Shown in pieces: positions 26,661-36,255 of a DNA stretch of 64,000 nt. The notes under the pieces were generated by a model. That model saw only the letters and a list, made by a program, of their open reading frames with translations, did no database searches and was not told the DNA's origin. Origin of the DNA: Paraburkholderia sp. BL21I4N1 (lineage in GTDB: Bacteria; Pseudomonadota; Gammaproteobacteria; Burkholderiales; Burkholderiaceae); assembly GCF_002973525.1 (NCBI RefSeq), contig NZ_PVEN01000003.1, positions 310,001 to 374,000 of the forward strand. The letters are read 5' to 3'. The number at the start of each line of letters is the position of its first letter. The stretch's first letter is position 1. Position numbers and translations under genes: made by a program.

Positions 26661-27683
26661 TCACGCAAATCCCTGCGGATTGGTCGACTGCCAGCGCCAG
26701 TGATCCGCGCACATCCGCTCGATGCCGTACTGCGCACGCCAGCCGATGATCCGCTCGGCCGCCGCCGGATCGGCGAAACACGAAGCCACGTCGCCCGGAC
26801 GGCGCGCCGCGATCTCGTAGGGCACCGGCTTGCCGGACGCCTTCTCGAACGAACGCACGACATCCAGCACGCTGTAGCCCTGGCCCGTGCCGAGATTTAC
26901 CACGAAGCTCGCGTCGCGTCGAACCAGCGCGTCGAGCGCGGCCAGATGCCCGCGCGCCAGATCGACCACGTGGATGTAATCGCGCACGCCGGTGCCGTCG
27001 GGCGTGTCGTAGTCGCCGCCAAACACGCGCAACTTCTCCAGTTTGCCGACCGCCACTTGCGCGACATACGGCATCAGGTTGTTGGGCACGCCGGCCGGAT
27101 CTTCGCCGATCAACCCACTCTCATGCGCGCCGACCGGATTGAAGTAGCGCAGCGTGGCGATCCGCCATGACGGGTCCGCGAGTTCCAGATCGCGCAGAAT
27201 CTGCTCGGCGATCAGCTTGGACTGGCCATACGGGTTAGTGGCCGACAGTGGGAACGACTCGTCGATCGGCGAGCTCTTCGGCACGCCATACACCGTGGCC
27301 GACGAGCTGAACACGAACTGCTTCACGTTGCGCTCGCGCATAACGCCGAGCACGCTCAGCAAGCTGCCGACGTTATTGCTGTAGTACTCGATCGGCTTGG
27401 TCACCGATTCGCCCACCGCTTTGAGCGCGGCGAAGTGGATCGCGCCGCTGATCGGATGGGCGTCGAAAATACGGTTGAGCGCCACCGTGTCGCAGGCGTC
27501 GGCTTCGTGGAAGGTCACGGTCTTGCCGGTGATCTTCTCCACGCGCCGCAGCGACTCGCGGTTGCTGTTCACGAGATTGTCGATCACCACGACGTCGAAA
27601 CCGCCGTTCAGCAGTTCGACGCAGGTGTGCGAGCCGATAAAGCCTGCACCGCCCGTTACCAGAATCGTGCCCTTCGTGGTCAT
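26661..27683 (-). CDS. galE: UDP-glucose 4-epimerase
   Basis: A 340-residue SDR enzyme interconverting UDP-Glc and UDP-Gal (or the N-acetyl forms). Motifs: VTGGAGFIGSH for NAD, Ser128 in FSSSATVYG, Tyr152 and Lys156 in NPYGQSK, and the GTGVRDYIHVVDLA region. Full length for the family. It ends one base from the convergent chemoreceptor stop, leaving no room for a terminator, and follows the GT4 gene by 12 bases, so it is the last gene of the wzx-GT2-GT4-galE unit. It likely provides UDP-galactose or UDP-GalNAc to those transferases. Confidence 0.95.
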   Translation of the reverse strand: MTTKGTILVTGGAGFIGSHTCVELLNGGFDVVVIDNLVNSNRESLRRVEKITGKTVTFHEADACDTVALNRIFDAHPISGAIHFAALKAVGESVTKPIEYYSNNVGSLLSVLGVMRERNVKQFVFSSSATVYGVPKSSPIDESFPLSATNPYGQSKLIAEQILRDLELADPSWRIATLRYFNPVGAHESGLIGEDPAGVPNNLMPYVAQVAVGKLEKLRVFGGDYDTPDGTGVRDYIHVVDLARGHLAALDALVRRDASFVVNLGTGQGYSVLDVVRSFEKASGKPVPYEIAARRPGDVASCFADPAAAERIIGWRAQYGIERMCADHWRWQSTNPQGFA

Positions 27684-27695
27684 GCTGTTGCTCCG

Positions 27696-28844
27696 TTAAA
27701 GTAAAACGCCCGTCATTTTCTGCACCAGGTCTTTATACGTTTCGACGACCACGCGTTCGTCGAATTCTTCCGCGACTTTCTGTCGGCCGCGTTCCGCCAT
27801 GGCCCGGCGTTCGGTGTTGCTCATGTCGAGCATTGTTGCGAGGCTCGTTGCCAGACTGTCGACATTGCGTACTTCGCACAGCAGGCCGTTGACGCCGTCT
27901 TTCACGACTTCGCGGCAGCCCGGCACGTCGGTCGTGACGATCGGCCGACCCATCGCCGACGCTTCCATCAGCGTGCGCGGCACGCCTTCGCGATACGAGG
28001 GCAAAACAATGCAATCCGCATCGGCGATAAACGGCCGCACGTCGTGCGCCTCTCCAAGATACTCGATGATGCCTTCCCGCTCCCACGCGGCCACTTCTTC
28101 GCGCGTCAGCGCGCTCGGATTGTCGACGCCGACCGGACCGAGCAGTTGGAACCGCGCGTGCGGATAACGTTCACGCAAACGCCGCGCGGCGTCGACATAT
28201 TCGCCGACGCCTTTGTCCCATAGCAGCCGTCCGATCAGCACGAAGCGGAAGTCCGCGCGCTCGGGCAACGGCGCGAACGCGAACTGGTCGAGATCGACGC
28301 CTTCGCCATGCAACAGCCGCGCGCGCTCGGGATGCACCAACAGCTTCTGGTCGACAAACGCAGCCTGGTCGTCGCGATTCAGAAACCAGATCTCACGCGG
28401 AAAACGGAACGCGAAACGATACAGTTTTTTGGCGACCTGAGCGGCGCGGCTTGCCTGAATGAAGACGTAGCCGAGTCCGGTCGTGACCGCAACCGATTGC
28501 ACGCCCGCCAGCTTCGCCGCGATCGAGCCGTAGATGTTCGGCTTGATCGTGTAATGGAACACCACGTGCGGCCGGATCGTGCGGTATTGCCGGTAGAGCG
28601 ACCATAGCGTGCGCAGATCGTCGCGTGGACTGGTGCCTTTCGACGCCATCGGCAGTTCGAGACAGCGGCAACCCATCGCGGTGAGCAGTTCGAAGGTGCG
28701 GTCGCGCGGCGCGAGCACCGTCACGTCGACGCCGCGTCCCACGAGCATACGGATCAGCCCTTGCCGATAGGTATAGATTGCCCAGGCGGTATTACAGACG
28801 AGTGTAATGCGCAACGCGGGCGTCGACTTCAAGGCAGGCTTCAT
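27696..28844 (-). CDS. Family 4 glycosyltransferase
   Basis: A 382-residue GT-B protein. The N-terminal domain begins ITLVCNTAWAIYTYRQGL and contains HYTIKPNIYGSIAAKLAG, typical of PglA/WbpY-like subgroups; the C-terminal domain has FVLIGRLLWDKGVGEYV and the GT4 donor motif VLPSYREGVPRTLMEASAMGRP (EX7E). It would extend the lipid-linked oligosaccharide at the cytoplasmic face. Adjacent galE suggests a Gal/GalNAc-type donor, but donor and linkage are not shown. Confidence 0.88.
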   Translation of the reverse strand: MKPALKSTPALRITLVCNTAWAIYTYRQGLIRMLVGRGVDVTVLAPRDRTFELLTAMGCRCLELPMASKGTSPRDDLRTLWSLYRQYRTIRPHVVFHYTIKPNIYGSIAAKLAGVQSVAVTTGLGYVFIQASRAAQVAKKLYRFAFRFPREIWFLNRDDQAAFVDQKLLVHPERARLLHGEGVDLDQFAFAPLPERADFRFVLIGRLLWDKGVGEYVDAARRLRERYPHARFQLLGPVGVDNPSALTREEVAAWEREGIIEYLGEAHDVRPFIADADCIVLPSYREGVPRTLMEASAMGRPIVTTDVPGCREVVKDGVNGLLCEVRNVDSLATSLATMLDMSNTERRAMAERGRQKVAEEFDERVVVETYKDLVQKMTGVLL

Positions 28845-28880
28845 GCGGAACGGGCTCGGCGGTGAATGGGGAGAGGTGAA

Positions 28881-29711
28881 TTACTGGCTCGCGCGCGGCG
28901 CGAGCAACAGGCGTTTGATCCGTTGCAACGCGCGGTACGGTGTCACCAGATGCAGCAGGTTCTTGGCGAGGCCAAGCCAATCGTACGGATTGACGGGGCT
29001 GAAGTAGCGCAATTGCAATCGCAGCGTGGAACTCACCTGGCGGCGCCGTTTGGTCGCGCTGATGCCGCCTTCGTTCAACTCGTAGTAGAGCCCGAGCTCC
29101 GGCAGGTTCGCGCAGTCGTAGCGTTGCATCAGGCGCACGAACAGATCGAGGTCTTCGGCGGAGCGGTACTCGGCGCGGTAATTGCCGACTTCGCGCACGG
29201 CGTCGATACGCAGCATCATCGAAGGATGCGCGAGGCATGCGCGGAAGAAGCGCATGCGCCGGATCGCTTTGGGCTCAGGCGGCGGTGTCAGCATGAAGAG
29301 CGGCTTGCCGGCTCGCGTGACGACCTGCGTCCACATGCCGAGGCCGGCCACGCGGGGATGCAGTTCCATGAACACGCGTTGTTTGGCGAGCCGCTGCGGC
29401 ACACTGCGGTCGCCCGCGTCGATGCGGGCGGCGTAGCGAAAGCCGCGCTGCGCGAGCATGTCGATGCCGGTTTGCAACGCACGTTCGATGCCGCCGTTCC
29501 GCGCCATGCGCAGCACCTCGATCTTCATGTTGGCGATGAGCGGCGCGACGATAGGCGGCGTGCTGCCGTCGTCGACGATCAGCACGTGGATCGGCGCGCT
29601 TTCGCTGAACGACGCGAGGGTCATGTCGACGTCGGCCTGGCCGTTATAGGCGGGGATGAGCACCGCGACGTCGTGGAGGGGAATCCGCGCGGCGGCGGAT
29701 GAGTTCGTCAT
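28881..29711 (-). CDS. Family 2 glycosyltransferase
   Basis: A 276-residue GT-A protein with VAVLIPAYNGQADVDMTL, the LIVDDGSTPP motif, YAARIDAGDRS (DxD-type) and AHPSMMLRIDAVREVGNYR with SAEDLDLFVRLM, the usual ED motif of family 2 enzymes. It begins within the final codons of the flippase gene (ATGA overlap at 29708-29711), so both are co-translated. It is likely an O-antigen or exopolysaccharide transferase; the sugar is unknown. Confidence 0.87.
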   Translation of the reverse strand: MTNSSAAARIPLHDVAVLIPAYNGQADVDMTLASFSESAPIHVLIVDDGSTPPIVAPLIANMKIEVLRMARNGGIERALQTGIDMLAQRGFRYAARIDAGDRSVPQRLAKQRVFMELHPRVAGLGMWTQVVTRAGKPLFMLTPPPEPKAIRRMRFFRACLAHPSMMLRIDAVREVGNYRAEYRSAEDLDLFVRLMQRYDCANLPELGLYYELNEGGISATKRRRQVSSTLRLQLRYFSPVNPYDWLGLAKNLLHLVTPYRALQRIKRLLLAPRASQ

Positions 29712-30970
29712 GGGCGCAATTTGAAACGGATGTAATAAAGATTAACCGACGCGGCGGCCAGATAGCCGGCCGCGAGGCCGACCAGCGCACCGTACGCGCC
29801 GAACCGTGGAATTGCCAGCAGATTGACGACGAACGCGACGGCCAGCGCCAGCACCCACTTGGCAAGCAGGACGAAGCGCGCCTGATACTTGAGCACGATC
29901 AGATTGCCGATCGCTTCGATGCCGGCGGGCACGGACAGCCACACTGCCCAACGAAAGATCTCGATGGCGCCTTCGAAGTCCGGCCCGAACACGCGGCGAA
30001 TGATCAAACCCGCCAGTAGATCCAGCACCAGCGCGCCGCTCACCATCAGCGCGGCGGTCATCGCGGTGAGCCGCCACATGTTGCGGCGCAGTTGCGCGGC
30101 GTCCTGCACCCGGTAGACGAACGCCGGCGCGATGGTTTGCGCGAGCATCAATGCGAGCGTGATCCAGTTTTCGTTGAGTTGCTGGGCGGCGGAATAGCGC
30201 CCGAGATCGGCGAACGAAATGGCGCGTTCGAGCATGAGCCGGTCCAGTTTCAGGAACAGGTACATACAGATCAGGCCGACCCAGAACACCGTGCCCGCGC
30301 TGGCGAAATGCCTGAACAACGAACGGTCGACGTGCCAACCCAGCGTGCCGCCATGCCGCCGGACGAAATAGATCAGCAGCACCGCGCCGATCGCTGCCGA
30401 TTCGAGCGCCCACAGCCAGCCGAAGCGCGCGGGCGTGGCCGCGGCGCGCACCAGCAGATAGACGAGCCCGGCCTTGAGCACGGCGGTGCTCATGCTGGTG
30501 AGCAACTGCGGCTTGCTGTAGGTCATGCTTTGCAGCCACGCGTTGATCACACCCACGAACGGCTCGCGAAACAGCATGGTGACCGCGAGGCCCGCGAGCA
30601 TGGCGCCCACCAGCGGATCGAGGACGTGCAGCGCAATGCCGAGCCAGGTAAGCAGCAAGGCCACGGCCGACACGGAAAAGCGCAGCGCGAAAGCGCTGCC
30701 GAGCACGGTGCCCAGTTGCGCGGGCGGTCGCGCGACGATGGTCGGCACCAGGATCTCCGCGCCGCATACCCAGGTGATCGGCGACAGCACGAGCAGCAGC
30801 GTGTTCGCGTATTGCCACTTGCCGAACGTGTCGGGCCCAAAGTAACGCGCCAGCATGCCGCTGATCGCAATCGCCACGCCGATCTGCGTGAGCCGTTCGA
30901 GACCTAGCCAGACGATATTCGTGAAGGCGCGCGTGACGTCCGGATTGGCGAAGCGCTTGAGCGTCAGCAT
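29708..30970 (-). CDS. Wzx-like oligosaccharide flippase
   Basis: The protein (420 residues from ATG 30970) has about twelve to fourteen hydrophobic helices in the MATE/Wzx layout, with LARYFGPDTFGKWQYANTL near the N-terminus as in polysaccharide translocases (RfbX/Wzx). Such proteins flip undecaprenyl-diphosphate repeat units to the periplasm. A longer reading from ATG 31081 adds 37 Arg-rich residues; neither start has a strong ribosome site, so the N-terminus is uncertain. It heads the leftward unit with GT2, GT4 and galE and is the only Wzx-type flippase in the window. Confidence 0.85.
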   Translation of the reverse strand: MLTLKRFANPDVTRAFTNIVWLGLERLTQIGVAIAISGMLARYFGPDTFGKWQYANTLLLVLSPITWVCGAEILVPTIVARPPAQLGTVLGSAFALRFSVSAVALLLTWLGIALHVLDPLVGAMLAGLAVTMLFREPFVGVINAWLQSMTYSKPQLLTSMSTAVLKAGLVYLLVRAAATPARFGWLWALESAAIGAVLLIYFVRRHGGTLGWHVDRSLFRHFASAGTVFWVGLICMYLFLKLDRLMLERAISFADLGRYSAAQQLNENWITLALMLAQTIAPAFVYRVQDAAQLRRNMWRLTAMTAALMVSGALVLDLLAGLIIRRVFGPDFEGAIEIFRWAVWLSVPAGIEAIGNLIVLKYQARFVLLAKWVLALAVAFVVNLLAIPRFGAYGALVGLAAGYLAAASVNLYYIRFKLRP

Positions 30971-31272
30971 GCGAGGGCCGCGCGGCGGTCCGCCTGCTCG
31001 CACGGCGTGACTGGCCTGATGGGACACGCGGGCGCGACGCACGCACCGGGTATCTGCCGATCTCCCCGCCGGGCTGGCCATCGCGGCAACTTTACAAATG
31101 GAGAGCGTCTAAGCATTAGAATGGCGTAATCAGGCAAGTCCGAAAAACGCGATTATAAGTTGGAACCGGATCGCTTCCGGCAAGGGCGCATCGCAATGTT
31201 TCATGGCTATGTTTTACCGATAGTTAGCCGGTGCGCCAGTCAAAATTTTCCATTGCACGCAAGTGAGCCAAC
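30971..31272. other. Divergent intergenic region between wzx-like and phosphohexomutase genes
   Basis: About 300 bases without a confident gene; part may encode an N-terminal extension of the flippase. TTATAA at 31153-31158 could be a -10 box toward the phosphohexomutase gene, but I find no matching -35 box. No strong ribosome site precedes the ATG at 31273. Confidence 0.4.
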
Positions 31273-32667
31273 ATGATCTCCAAATCTATTTTCAAGGCGT
31301 ATGACATTCGCGGTGTAATCGGCAAGACGCTCGACGCCGACGCTGCGCGGTCTATCGGCCGTGCATTCGGCAGCGAAGTGCGGGCGCAAGGCGGCGACGC
31401 CGTGGTAGTCGCGCGCGACGGTCGCCTGTCGGGCCCCGAACTGATTCAGGCGCTCTCGGACGGTTTGCGTGAAGCGGGCGTCGACGTGGTCAACGTCGGC
31501 ATGGTGCCCACGCCGGTCGGCTACTTCGCGGCCAGCGTGCCGTTGCAACTGGCAGGCGGCGAGCGCCGCGTCGATTCGTGCATCGTCGTGACGGGCAGCC
31601 ACAATCCGCCGGACTACAACGGCTTCAAGATGGTCCTGCGCGGCGCGGCCATTTACGGCGAACAGATCCTCGCGCTGCATCAGCGGATTGTCGACGATAA
31701 CTTCTCGCAAGGCAGCGGCACCTACACCGAATACGACATCGCTGACGTCTATCTCGAGCGCATTGCCAGCGACATCAAGCTCGCGCGTCCCATGAAGATC
31801 GTGGTCGACACCGGCAACGGCGTGGCCGGCGGTCTCGCGCCGAAGCTGTTCAGGAAGCTCGGCTGCGAACTGGTCGAACTGTTCACCGAGATCGACGGCA
31901 ACTTCCCGAACCATCACCCGGACCCGGCACACCCGGAAAATCTGCAGGACGTGATTCGCGCGCTGAAGGAAACGGATGCCGAAATCGGCTTCGCGTTCGA
32001 CGGCGACGGCGACCGTCTCGGCGTGGTCACTAAAGACGGCCAGATCATCTATCCGGACCGTCAGTTGATGCTGTTCGCCGAAGAAGTGCTGTCGCGCAAC
32101 AAGGGCGCGCAGATCATTTACGACGTGAAGTGCACGCGCAACCTGGCGAAGTGGGTCAAGGAAAAGGGCGGCGAGCCGCTGATGTGGAAGACCGGCCACT
32201 CGCTCGTCAAGGCGAAGCTGCGTGAAACCGGCGCGCCGTTGGCCGGTGAAATGAGCGGCCACGTGTTCTTTAAAGACCGCTGGTACGGTTTCGACGACGG
32301 CCTGTACACGGGCGCGCGCCTGCTCGAAATTCTCACGCGCGTGGCGGACCCGAGCGCGCTGCTGAATTCGCTGCCGAACTCGCATTCCACGCCGGAATTG
32401 CAACTGAAGCTCGAAGAAGGCGAAAACTTCGAACTGATCGCACGTATGCAGCAGAACGCGAAGTTCACCGGCGCGGACGACGTCGTGACGATCGACGGCT
32501 TGCGCGTCGAGTATCCGGACGGCTTCGGTCTGGCGCGTTCGTCGAACACCACGCCGGTGGTGGTGATGCGTTTCGAAGCCGACAACGACGCGGCGCTCAA
32601 GCGCATTCAGGAAGACTTCCGCCGCGTGATCCTCGCGGAAAAGGCAGACGCGAAGCTGCCGTTCTAA
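31273..32667 (+). CDS. Phosphomannomutase/phosphoglucomutase (AlgC/ManB type)
   Basis: A 464-residue alpha-D-phosphohexomutase interconverting hexose-6- and hexose-1-phosphates. Ser109 in VVTGSHNPPDYNGFK is the phospho-serine, FDGDGDRLG near residue 243 binds metal, and GEMSGHVFF is the sugar-binding loop. Length and order match AlgC of Pseudomonas, which serves both mannose- and glucose-1-phosphate pools, so it can feed the CDP-glucose branch at 15595-16365 as well as LPS core. It is followed by a strong terminator. Confidence 0.93.
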   Translation: MISKSIFKAYDIRGVIGKTLDADAARSIGRAFGSEVRAQGGDAVVVARDGRLSGPELIQALSDGLREAGVDVVNVGMVPTPVGYFAASVPLQLAGGERRVDSCIVVTGSHNPPDYNGFKMVLRGAAIYGEQILALHQRIVDDNFSQGSGTYTEYDIADVYLERIASDIKLARPMKIVVDTGNGVAGGLAPKLFRKLGCELVELFTEIDGNFPNHHPDPAHPENLQDVIRALKETDAEIGFAFDGDGDRLGVVTKDGQIIYPDRQLMLFAEEVLSRNKGAQIIYDVKCTRNLAKWVKEKGGEPLMWKTGHSLVKAKLRETGAPLAGEMSGHVFFKDRWYGFDDGLYTGARLLEILTRVADPSALLNSLPNSHSTPELQLKLEEGENFELIARMQQNAKFTGADDVVTIDGLRVEYPDGFGLARSSNTTPVVVMRFEADNDAALKRIQEDFRRVILAEKADAKLPF

Positions 32668-32725
32668 ACGTTGCAGCGGCGGGGCGGTGCGGGTCGCGTG
32701 TCGACTCGCATCGCCGCCGTCGTCG

Positions 32726-32763
32726 AACGCGGCGCGGGTTTGACTTACCGCGCCGCGTTTTTT
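32726..32763 (+). terminator. Rho-independent terminator after the phosphohexomutase gene
   Basis: A perfect 12-base stem, AACGCGGCGCGG at 32726-32737 and CCGCGCCGCGTT at 32748-32759, encloses a 10-base loop and runs into six Ts (32758-32763). It lies 59 bases beyond the stop codon and ends the unit before the LPS core genes. Confidence 0.9.
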
Positions 32764-32888
32764 CATGTAATCGACATGCGACGCGCTAGAATTGCCGACC
32801 TCGTGAGACAACCGGCACGGCCGTGTTTTCTCCGCCCTTTGGGGCTCTTTCAACGCATCTTCGGGCCGGATAGCCGGTTTTCCCACTC

Positions 32889-33890
32889 TTGAGCGTGCAA
32901 AAGATACTGATCGTGAGGGTGTCGTCGTTGGGCGACGTCGTTCACAACATGCCGGTGATCGCCGATATCCGGCGCCGCCATCCCGAGGCGCAGATCGACT
33001 GGCTTGTCGAAGAGAGCTTCGTCGGCCTCGTGCAGCTCGTGAGCGGCGTGCGGCGCGCGATTCCCGTGTCGCTGCGGCGTTGGCGCAAGCGTTTGCTGTC
33101 GGCGGAAAACTGGCGCGAGATCGGCGCGTTTCGCCGCGCGCTCGCCGCCGAGAACTACGATCTGGTGATCGACTGCCAGGGGCTCATCAAGACCGCGTGG
33201 GTCGCGAGCATGGCGCGCGGACCGCTGGTCGGCCTCGCGAATCGCACCGATGGCGCCGGCTTCGAATGGCCGGTGCGCTTCTTTTACGACAAGCGCGTGC
33301 CGATCGAGCCGCGCACCCATGTGGTCGAACGCACGCGCCAACTCGTGGCCGCGGCGTTGAACGACCCGGCGCCGCAACCCACCGACGAGATCGACTTCGG
33401 CATCGACACCCAGCGCGCCGCGCTGGCGTTGTCGCAGGCCGATCTGAATCTGCCGGTGCCCTACGTGGTGTTCGTGCATGCCACCTCGCGCGCCGACAAG
33501 CAGTGGCCGGATACCGCGTGGATCGAGCTGGGGCAGTCGCTGGTGCGGCGTGGCGCGTCGATCGTGCTGCCGTGGGGCAGCGAAGCGGAGCGCGCCACCA
33601 GCGAGCGGCTGGCCAAAGAGTTTGGCGCGGCCGCCATCGTGCCGCCGAAGCTGTCGTTGCCCGCGGTGGTCGGCCTGATCGAAGGCGCGGCCGCGACGGT
33701 GGGGGTTGACACAGGTCTAGTCCACATCGCGGCGGCGCTGAAGCGCCCGACGGTCGAGTTGTACAATTTCGCCACCGCGTGGCGCACCGGCGGCTACTGG
33801 TCGCCGAACGTCGTCAATCTCGGCACGGCCGGGCAGCCGCCCACGCTGCAACAGGTGAAGTCGGCACTGGCCGGATTCGGCCTGCTGTAG
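32889..33890 (+). CDS. waaC: Lipopolysaccharide heptosyltransferase I
   Basis: A 333-residue family 9 glycosyltransferase that adds the first L-glycero-D-manno-heptose to Kdo. It opens KILIVRVSSLGDVVHNMPV with WLVEESF following, and the C-terminal half has the ADP-heptose binding GVDTGLVHIAAAL motif, all WaaC-type. The start is TTG at 32889 or GTG at 32895; no good ribosome site picks between them. It leads a rightward set with a Kdo hydroxylase and waaA, all inner-core functions. Confidence 0.93.
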   Translation: MSVQKILIVRVSSLGDVVHNMPVIADIRRRHPEAQIDWLVEESFVGLVQLVSGVRRAIPVSLRRWRKRLLSAENWREIGAFRRALAAENYDLVIDCQGLIKTAWVASMARGPLVGLANRTDGAGFEWPVRFFYDKRVPIEPRTHVVERTRQLVAAALNDPAPQPTDEIDFGIDTQRAALALSQADLNLPVPYVVFVHATSRADKQWPDTAWIELGQSLVRRGASIVLPWGSEAERATSERLAKEFGAAAIVPPKLSLPAVVGLIEGAAATVGVDTGLVHIAAALKRPTVELYNFATAWRTGGYWSPNVVNLGTAGQPPTLQQVKSALAGFGLL

Positions 33891-33939
33891 CCCGTGCGGC
33901 GCGCTTCGCCTTAAGCTCCATCCGTTTTCAAGGGCGACC

Positions 33940-34824
33940 ATGAACGAAACCCAGATCATCGAAGTAGCGAACGCCGACTGGCACGGACGCAACCTGTCCG
34001 TGCCGCGCGAGACGCTGCTCGCCGGCGTCGAACGCGGCAAAGTGCTGTATTTCCCGAACCTGCGTTTCGCGATCGAAGGCGGCGAACAGGCGCTGCTCGA
34101 TCCCGCGCTCGCCGATCCGAACCGCAAGAACATCAGTCTCGAACCCGGTGGCGGCGCGCTGCATGGCGTGGCCGGCGACGCGGTCACGCAGTCGGCGGTG
34201 CGTGCGTTGATCGCGCGTTACCAGGCCAATGCGCGCACGCTGGTGGACGGTCTCTTTCCCGAGTACAACGGCAAGCTGCGCGTGGCGCCGACCAGCCTGC
34301 GGCTGCATCAGGTGGAAACGCGCGAAACGTCGTGGCGCAAAGACGATAGCCGTCTGCACGTGGACGCGTTTCCGTCGCGGCCGAACTACGGCGAGCGGAT
34401 TCTGCGCGTGTTCACCAATGTCAATCCGAACGGTTCGCCGCGCGTGTGGCGCGTCGGCGAACCGTTCGAGGACATGGCCAAACGCTTCCTGCCGCGCATC
34501 AAGCCGCAAATGCCGGGCGCCGCATGGCTGCTGAATTTGCTGCACGTGACCAAATCGCCGCGCAGCGAGTACGACCATCTGATGCTGAATCTGCACGACG
34601 GCATGAAGGCCGACCTCGACTATCAGAAGTCGAGCCCGCAGGAGACCATGCCGTTTCCGCCGGGCTGCGTGTGGGTGTGTTTTTCGGACCAGACGTCGCA
34701 CGCGGTGATGTCCGGTCAGTTCATGCTGGAGCAGACCTTCTTCCTGCCGGTCAAGGCGATGGCGCAACCCGAATGCGCGCCGCTCGGTATTCTCGAGCGC
34801 CTGAAGGGCAGGGCGCTGGTTTGA
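33940..34824 (+). CDS. kdoO: Kdo 3-hydroxylase (Fe(II)/2-oxoglutarate-type, KdoO)
   Basis: A 294-residue protein matching the Kdo hydroxylase family described from Burkholderia and Yersinia, which converts the outer Kdo of the lipid A-core to D-glycero-D-talo-oct-2-ulosonic acid (Ko) at the inner membrane. His140 and Asp142 (LHVDAFPS) and His254 (QTSHAVMSG) are the likely iron ligands. There is no signal peptide, in keeping with cytoplasmic action. It lies 49 bases after waaC and 85 bases before waaA, which makes its Kdo, an exact functional fit. Confidence 0.88.
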   Translation: MNETQIIEVANADWHGRNLSVPRETLLAGVERGKVLYFPNLRFAIEGGEQALLDPALADPNRKNISLEPGGGALHGVAGDAVTQSAVRALIARYQANARTLVDGLFPEYNGKLRVAPTSLRLHQVETRETSWRKDDSRLHVDAFPSRPNYGERILRVFTNVNPNGSPRVWRVGEPFEDMAKRFLPRIKPQMPGAAWLLNLLHVTKSPRSEYDHLMLNLHDGMKADLDYQKSSPQETMPFPPGCVWVCFSDQTSHAVMSGQFMLEQTFFLPVKAMAQPECAPLGILERLKGRALV

Positions 34825-34909
34825 GCGCCGCGGTCCATGGGGCGGATTGTGCGCGTTGGCCGGATTCTCAAAACGCGCCGGGTCGTGCGCTCGTTCGCAC
34901 GGAGCCCCG

Positions 34910-36223
34910 ATGCTGAGGGTGATCTATAACGCGCTCTGGTGGATCGTCGCGCCGCTTGCCGTGCTGCGTCTGTTGATCCGTTCGCGCAAGGAACGCGGTT
35001 ATCGCGAGCATATCGGCGAGCGCTTCGGCCATGCTCGCGGCCGGTTGCCTGAAGACAACGCGCCGTTGATCTGGGTGCATGCGGTGTCGGTGGGCGAGAC
35101 GCGCGCCGCGCAACCGCTGATCGACGCGTTGATCAAGGCGCGTCCCGACGCGCGCATTCTGCTGACGCACATGACACCGAGCGGCCGCGCGACCGGCGAG
35201 CAGATTTTCGGCGACCGTGTGTTGCGCGCCTATCTGCCGTACGACATGCCGCATGCGGTGCGGCGGTTTTTGCGGACGTGGCGGCCGTCGCTCGGTCTGG
35301 TGATGGAAACCGAAGTGTGGCCGACGCTGATCGACGAATGCCGTCGCGCGGAGGTGCCGCTGGTGCTGACCAATGCGCGGATGTCGGCGCGCTCGTTCAA
35401 GCGTGCGGCCAAATTCGGCGGTGCGACCAAAGACGTGTTCGGTGGCTTTGCGCGCGTGCTGGCGCAGAGTCCGTCGGATGCGGAGCGGCTGACCGCGCTG
35501 GGCGCGCGCAATGTCGCGGTGCTCGGCAATCTGAAGTTCGACATGAGCACGCCGCCTGAGTTGGCGGCGCGCGGCCATGCGTGGCGCGCGGCAATCGGCG
35601 CGCGGCCGGTGTGGGTGGCGGCGAGCACGCGCGAAGGCGAAGAGGAGCTGGTGTTGCAGGCGTTCGCGTCGCTCGGCGTGGACGATGCGTTGCTGATTCT
35701 GGTGCCGCGTCATCCACAGCGGTTTAACGAAGTGGCCGCGCTGGTCGAACGGTTGGGCATGCGGCTCGAACGACGTTCGAACTGGGCGCCGGGCGCGAAG
35801 GCGGCGTCGGCGGCCGCAGCGACTAGTGGTGGGATGGCGGCTTTGCCATCCAGCGTGAACGTGTTGCTGGGCGATTCGATGGGCGAGCTGGGCGCGTATT
35901 ACGCGGCTTCGGATCTCGCGTTTATCGGTGGGAGCTTGCTGCCGCTCGGTGGACAGAATCTGATCGAGGCATGCGCGGTCGGCGTGCCGGTGCTGATCGG
36001 CCCGCATGTGTTCAACTTCACGCAGGCCACGGCCGATGCGGTCGCGGCAGGTGCTGCGGTGCAGGTGCAAGACCCCGCCGAGCTGGCGAAGGCTTTGCGC
36101 GAACTGTTCGGCGACAAGGCCCGGCGGCTGGCGATGGGCGGTGCGGCGTCGGCGTTTGCCGCGCGCCATCGCGGCGCGACGGCGCGCACGGTGGATGTGT
36201 TGATGGCGTTGTTGCCGGAGTAG
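34910..36223 (+). CDS. waaA: 3-deoxy-D-manno-octulosonic acid (Kdo) transferase
   Basis: A 437-residue family 30 glycosyltransferase anchored by an N-terminal membrane segment (about residues 4-20) and moving Kdo from CMP-Kdo to lipid IVA. Conserved pieces include IWVHAVSVGETRAAQPLI, METEVWPTLI and the C-terminal GGSLLPLGGQNLIEA motif. The start at 34910 has GGAG five bases upstream. A low-complexity Ala/Gly linker (about residues 288-305) is an insertion compared with E. coli WaaA. It ends 32 bases from the convergent ureG stop. Confidence 0.93.
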   Translation: MLRVIYNALWWIVAPLAVLRLLIRSRKERGYREHIGERFGHARGRLPEDNAPLIWVHAVSVGETRAAQPLIDALIKARPDARILLTHMTPSGRATGEQIFGDRVLRAYLPYDMPHAVRRFLRTWRPSLGLVMETEVWPTLIDECRRAEVPLVLTNARMSARSFKRAAKFGGATKDVFGGFARVLAQSPSDAERLTALGARNVAVLGNLKFDMSTPPELAARGHAWRAAIGARPVWVAASTREGEEELVLQAFASLGVDDALLILVPRHPQRFNEVAALVERLGMRLERRSNWAPGAKAASAAAATSGGMAALPSSVNVLLGDSMGELGAYYAASDLAFIGGSLLPLGGQNLIEACAVGVPVLIGPHVFNFTQATADAVAAGAAVQVQDPAELAKALRELFGDKARRLAMGGAASAFAARHRGATARTVDVLMALLPE

Positions 36224-36255
36224 GGGGCGCGTCGAGCGGCCTCAGCGCACCGGCC

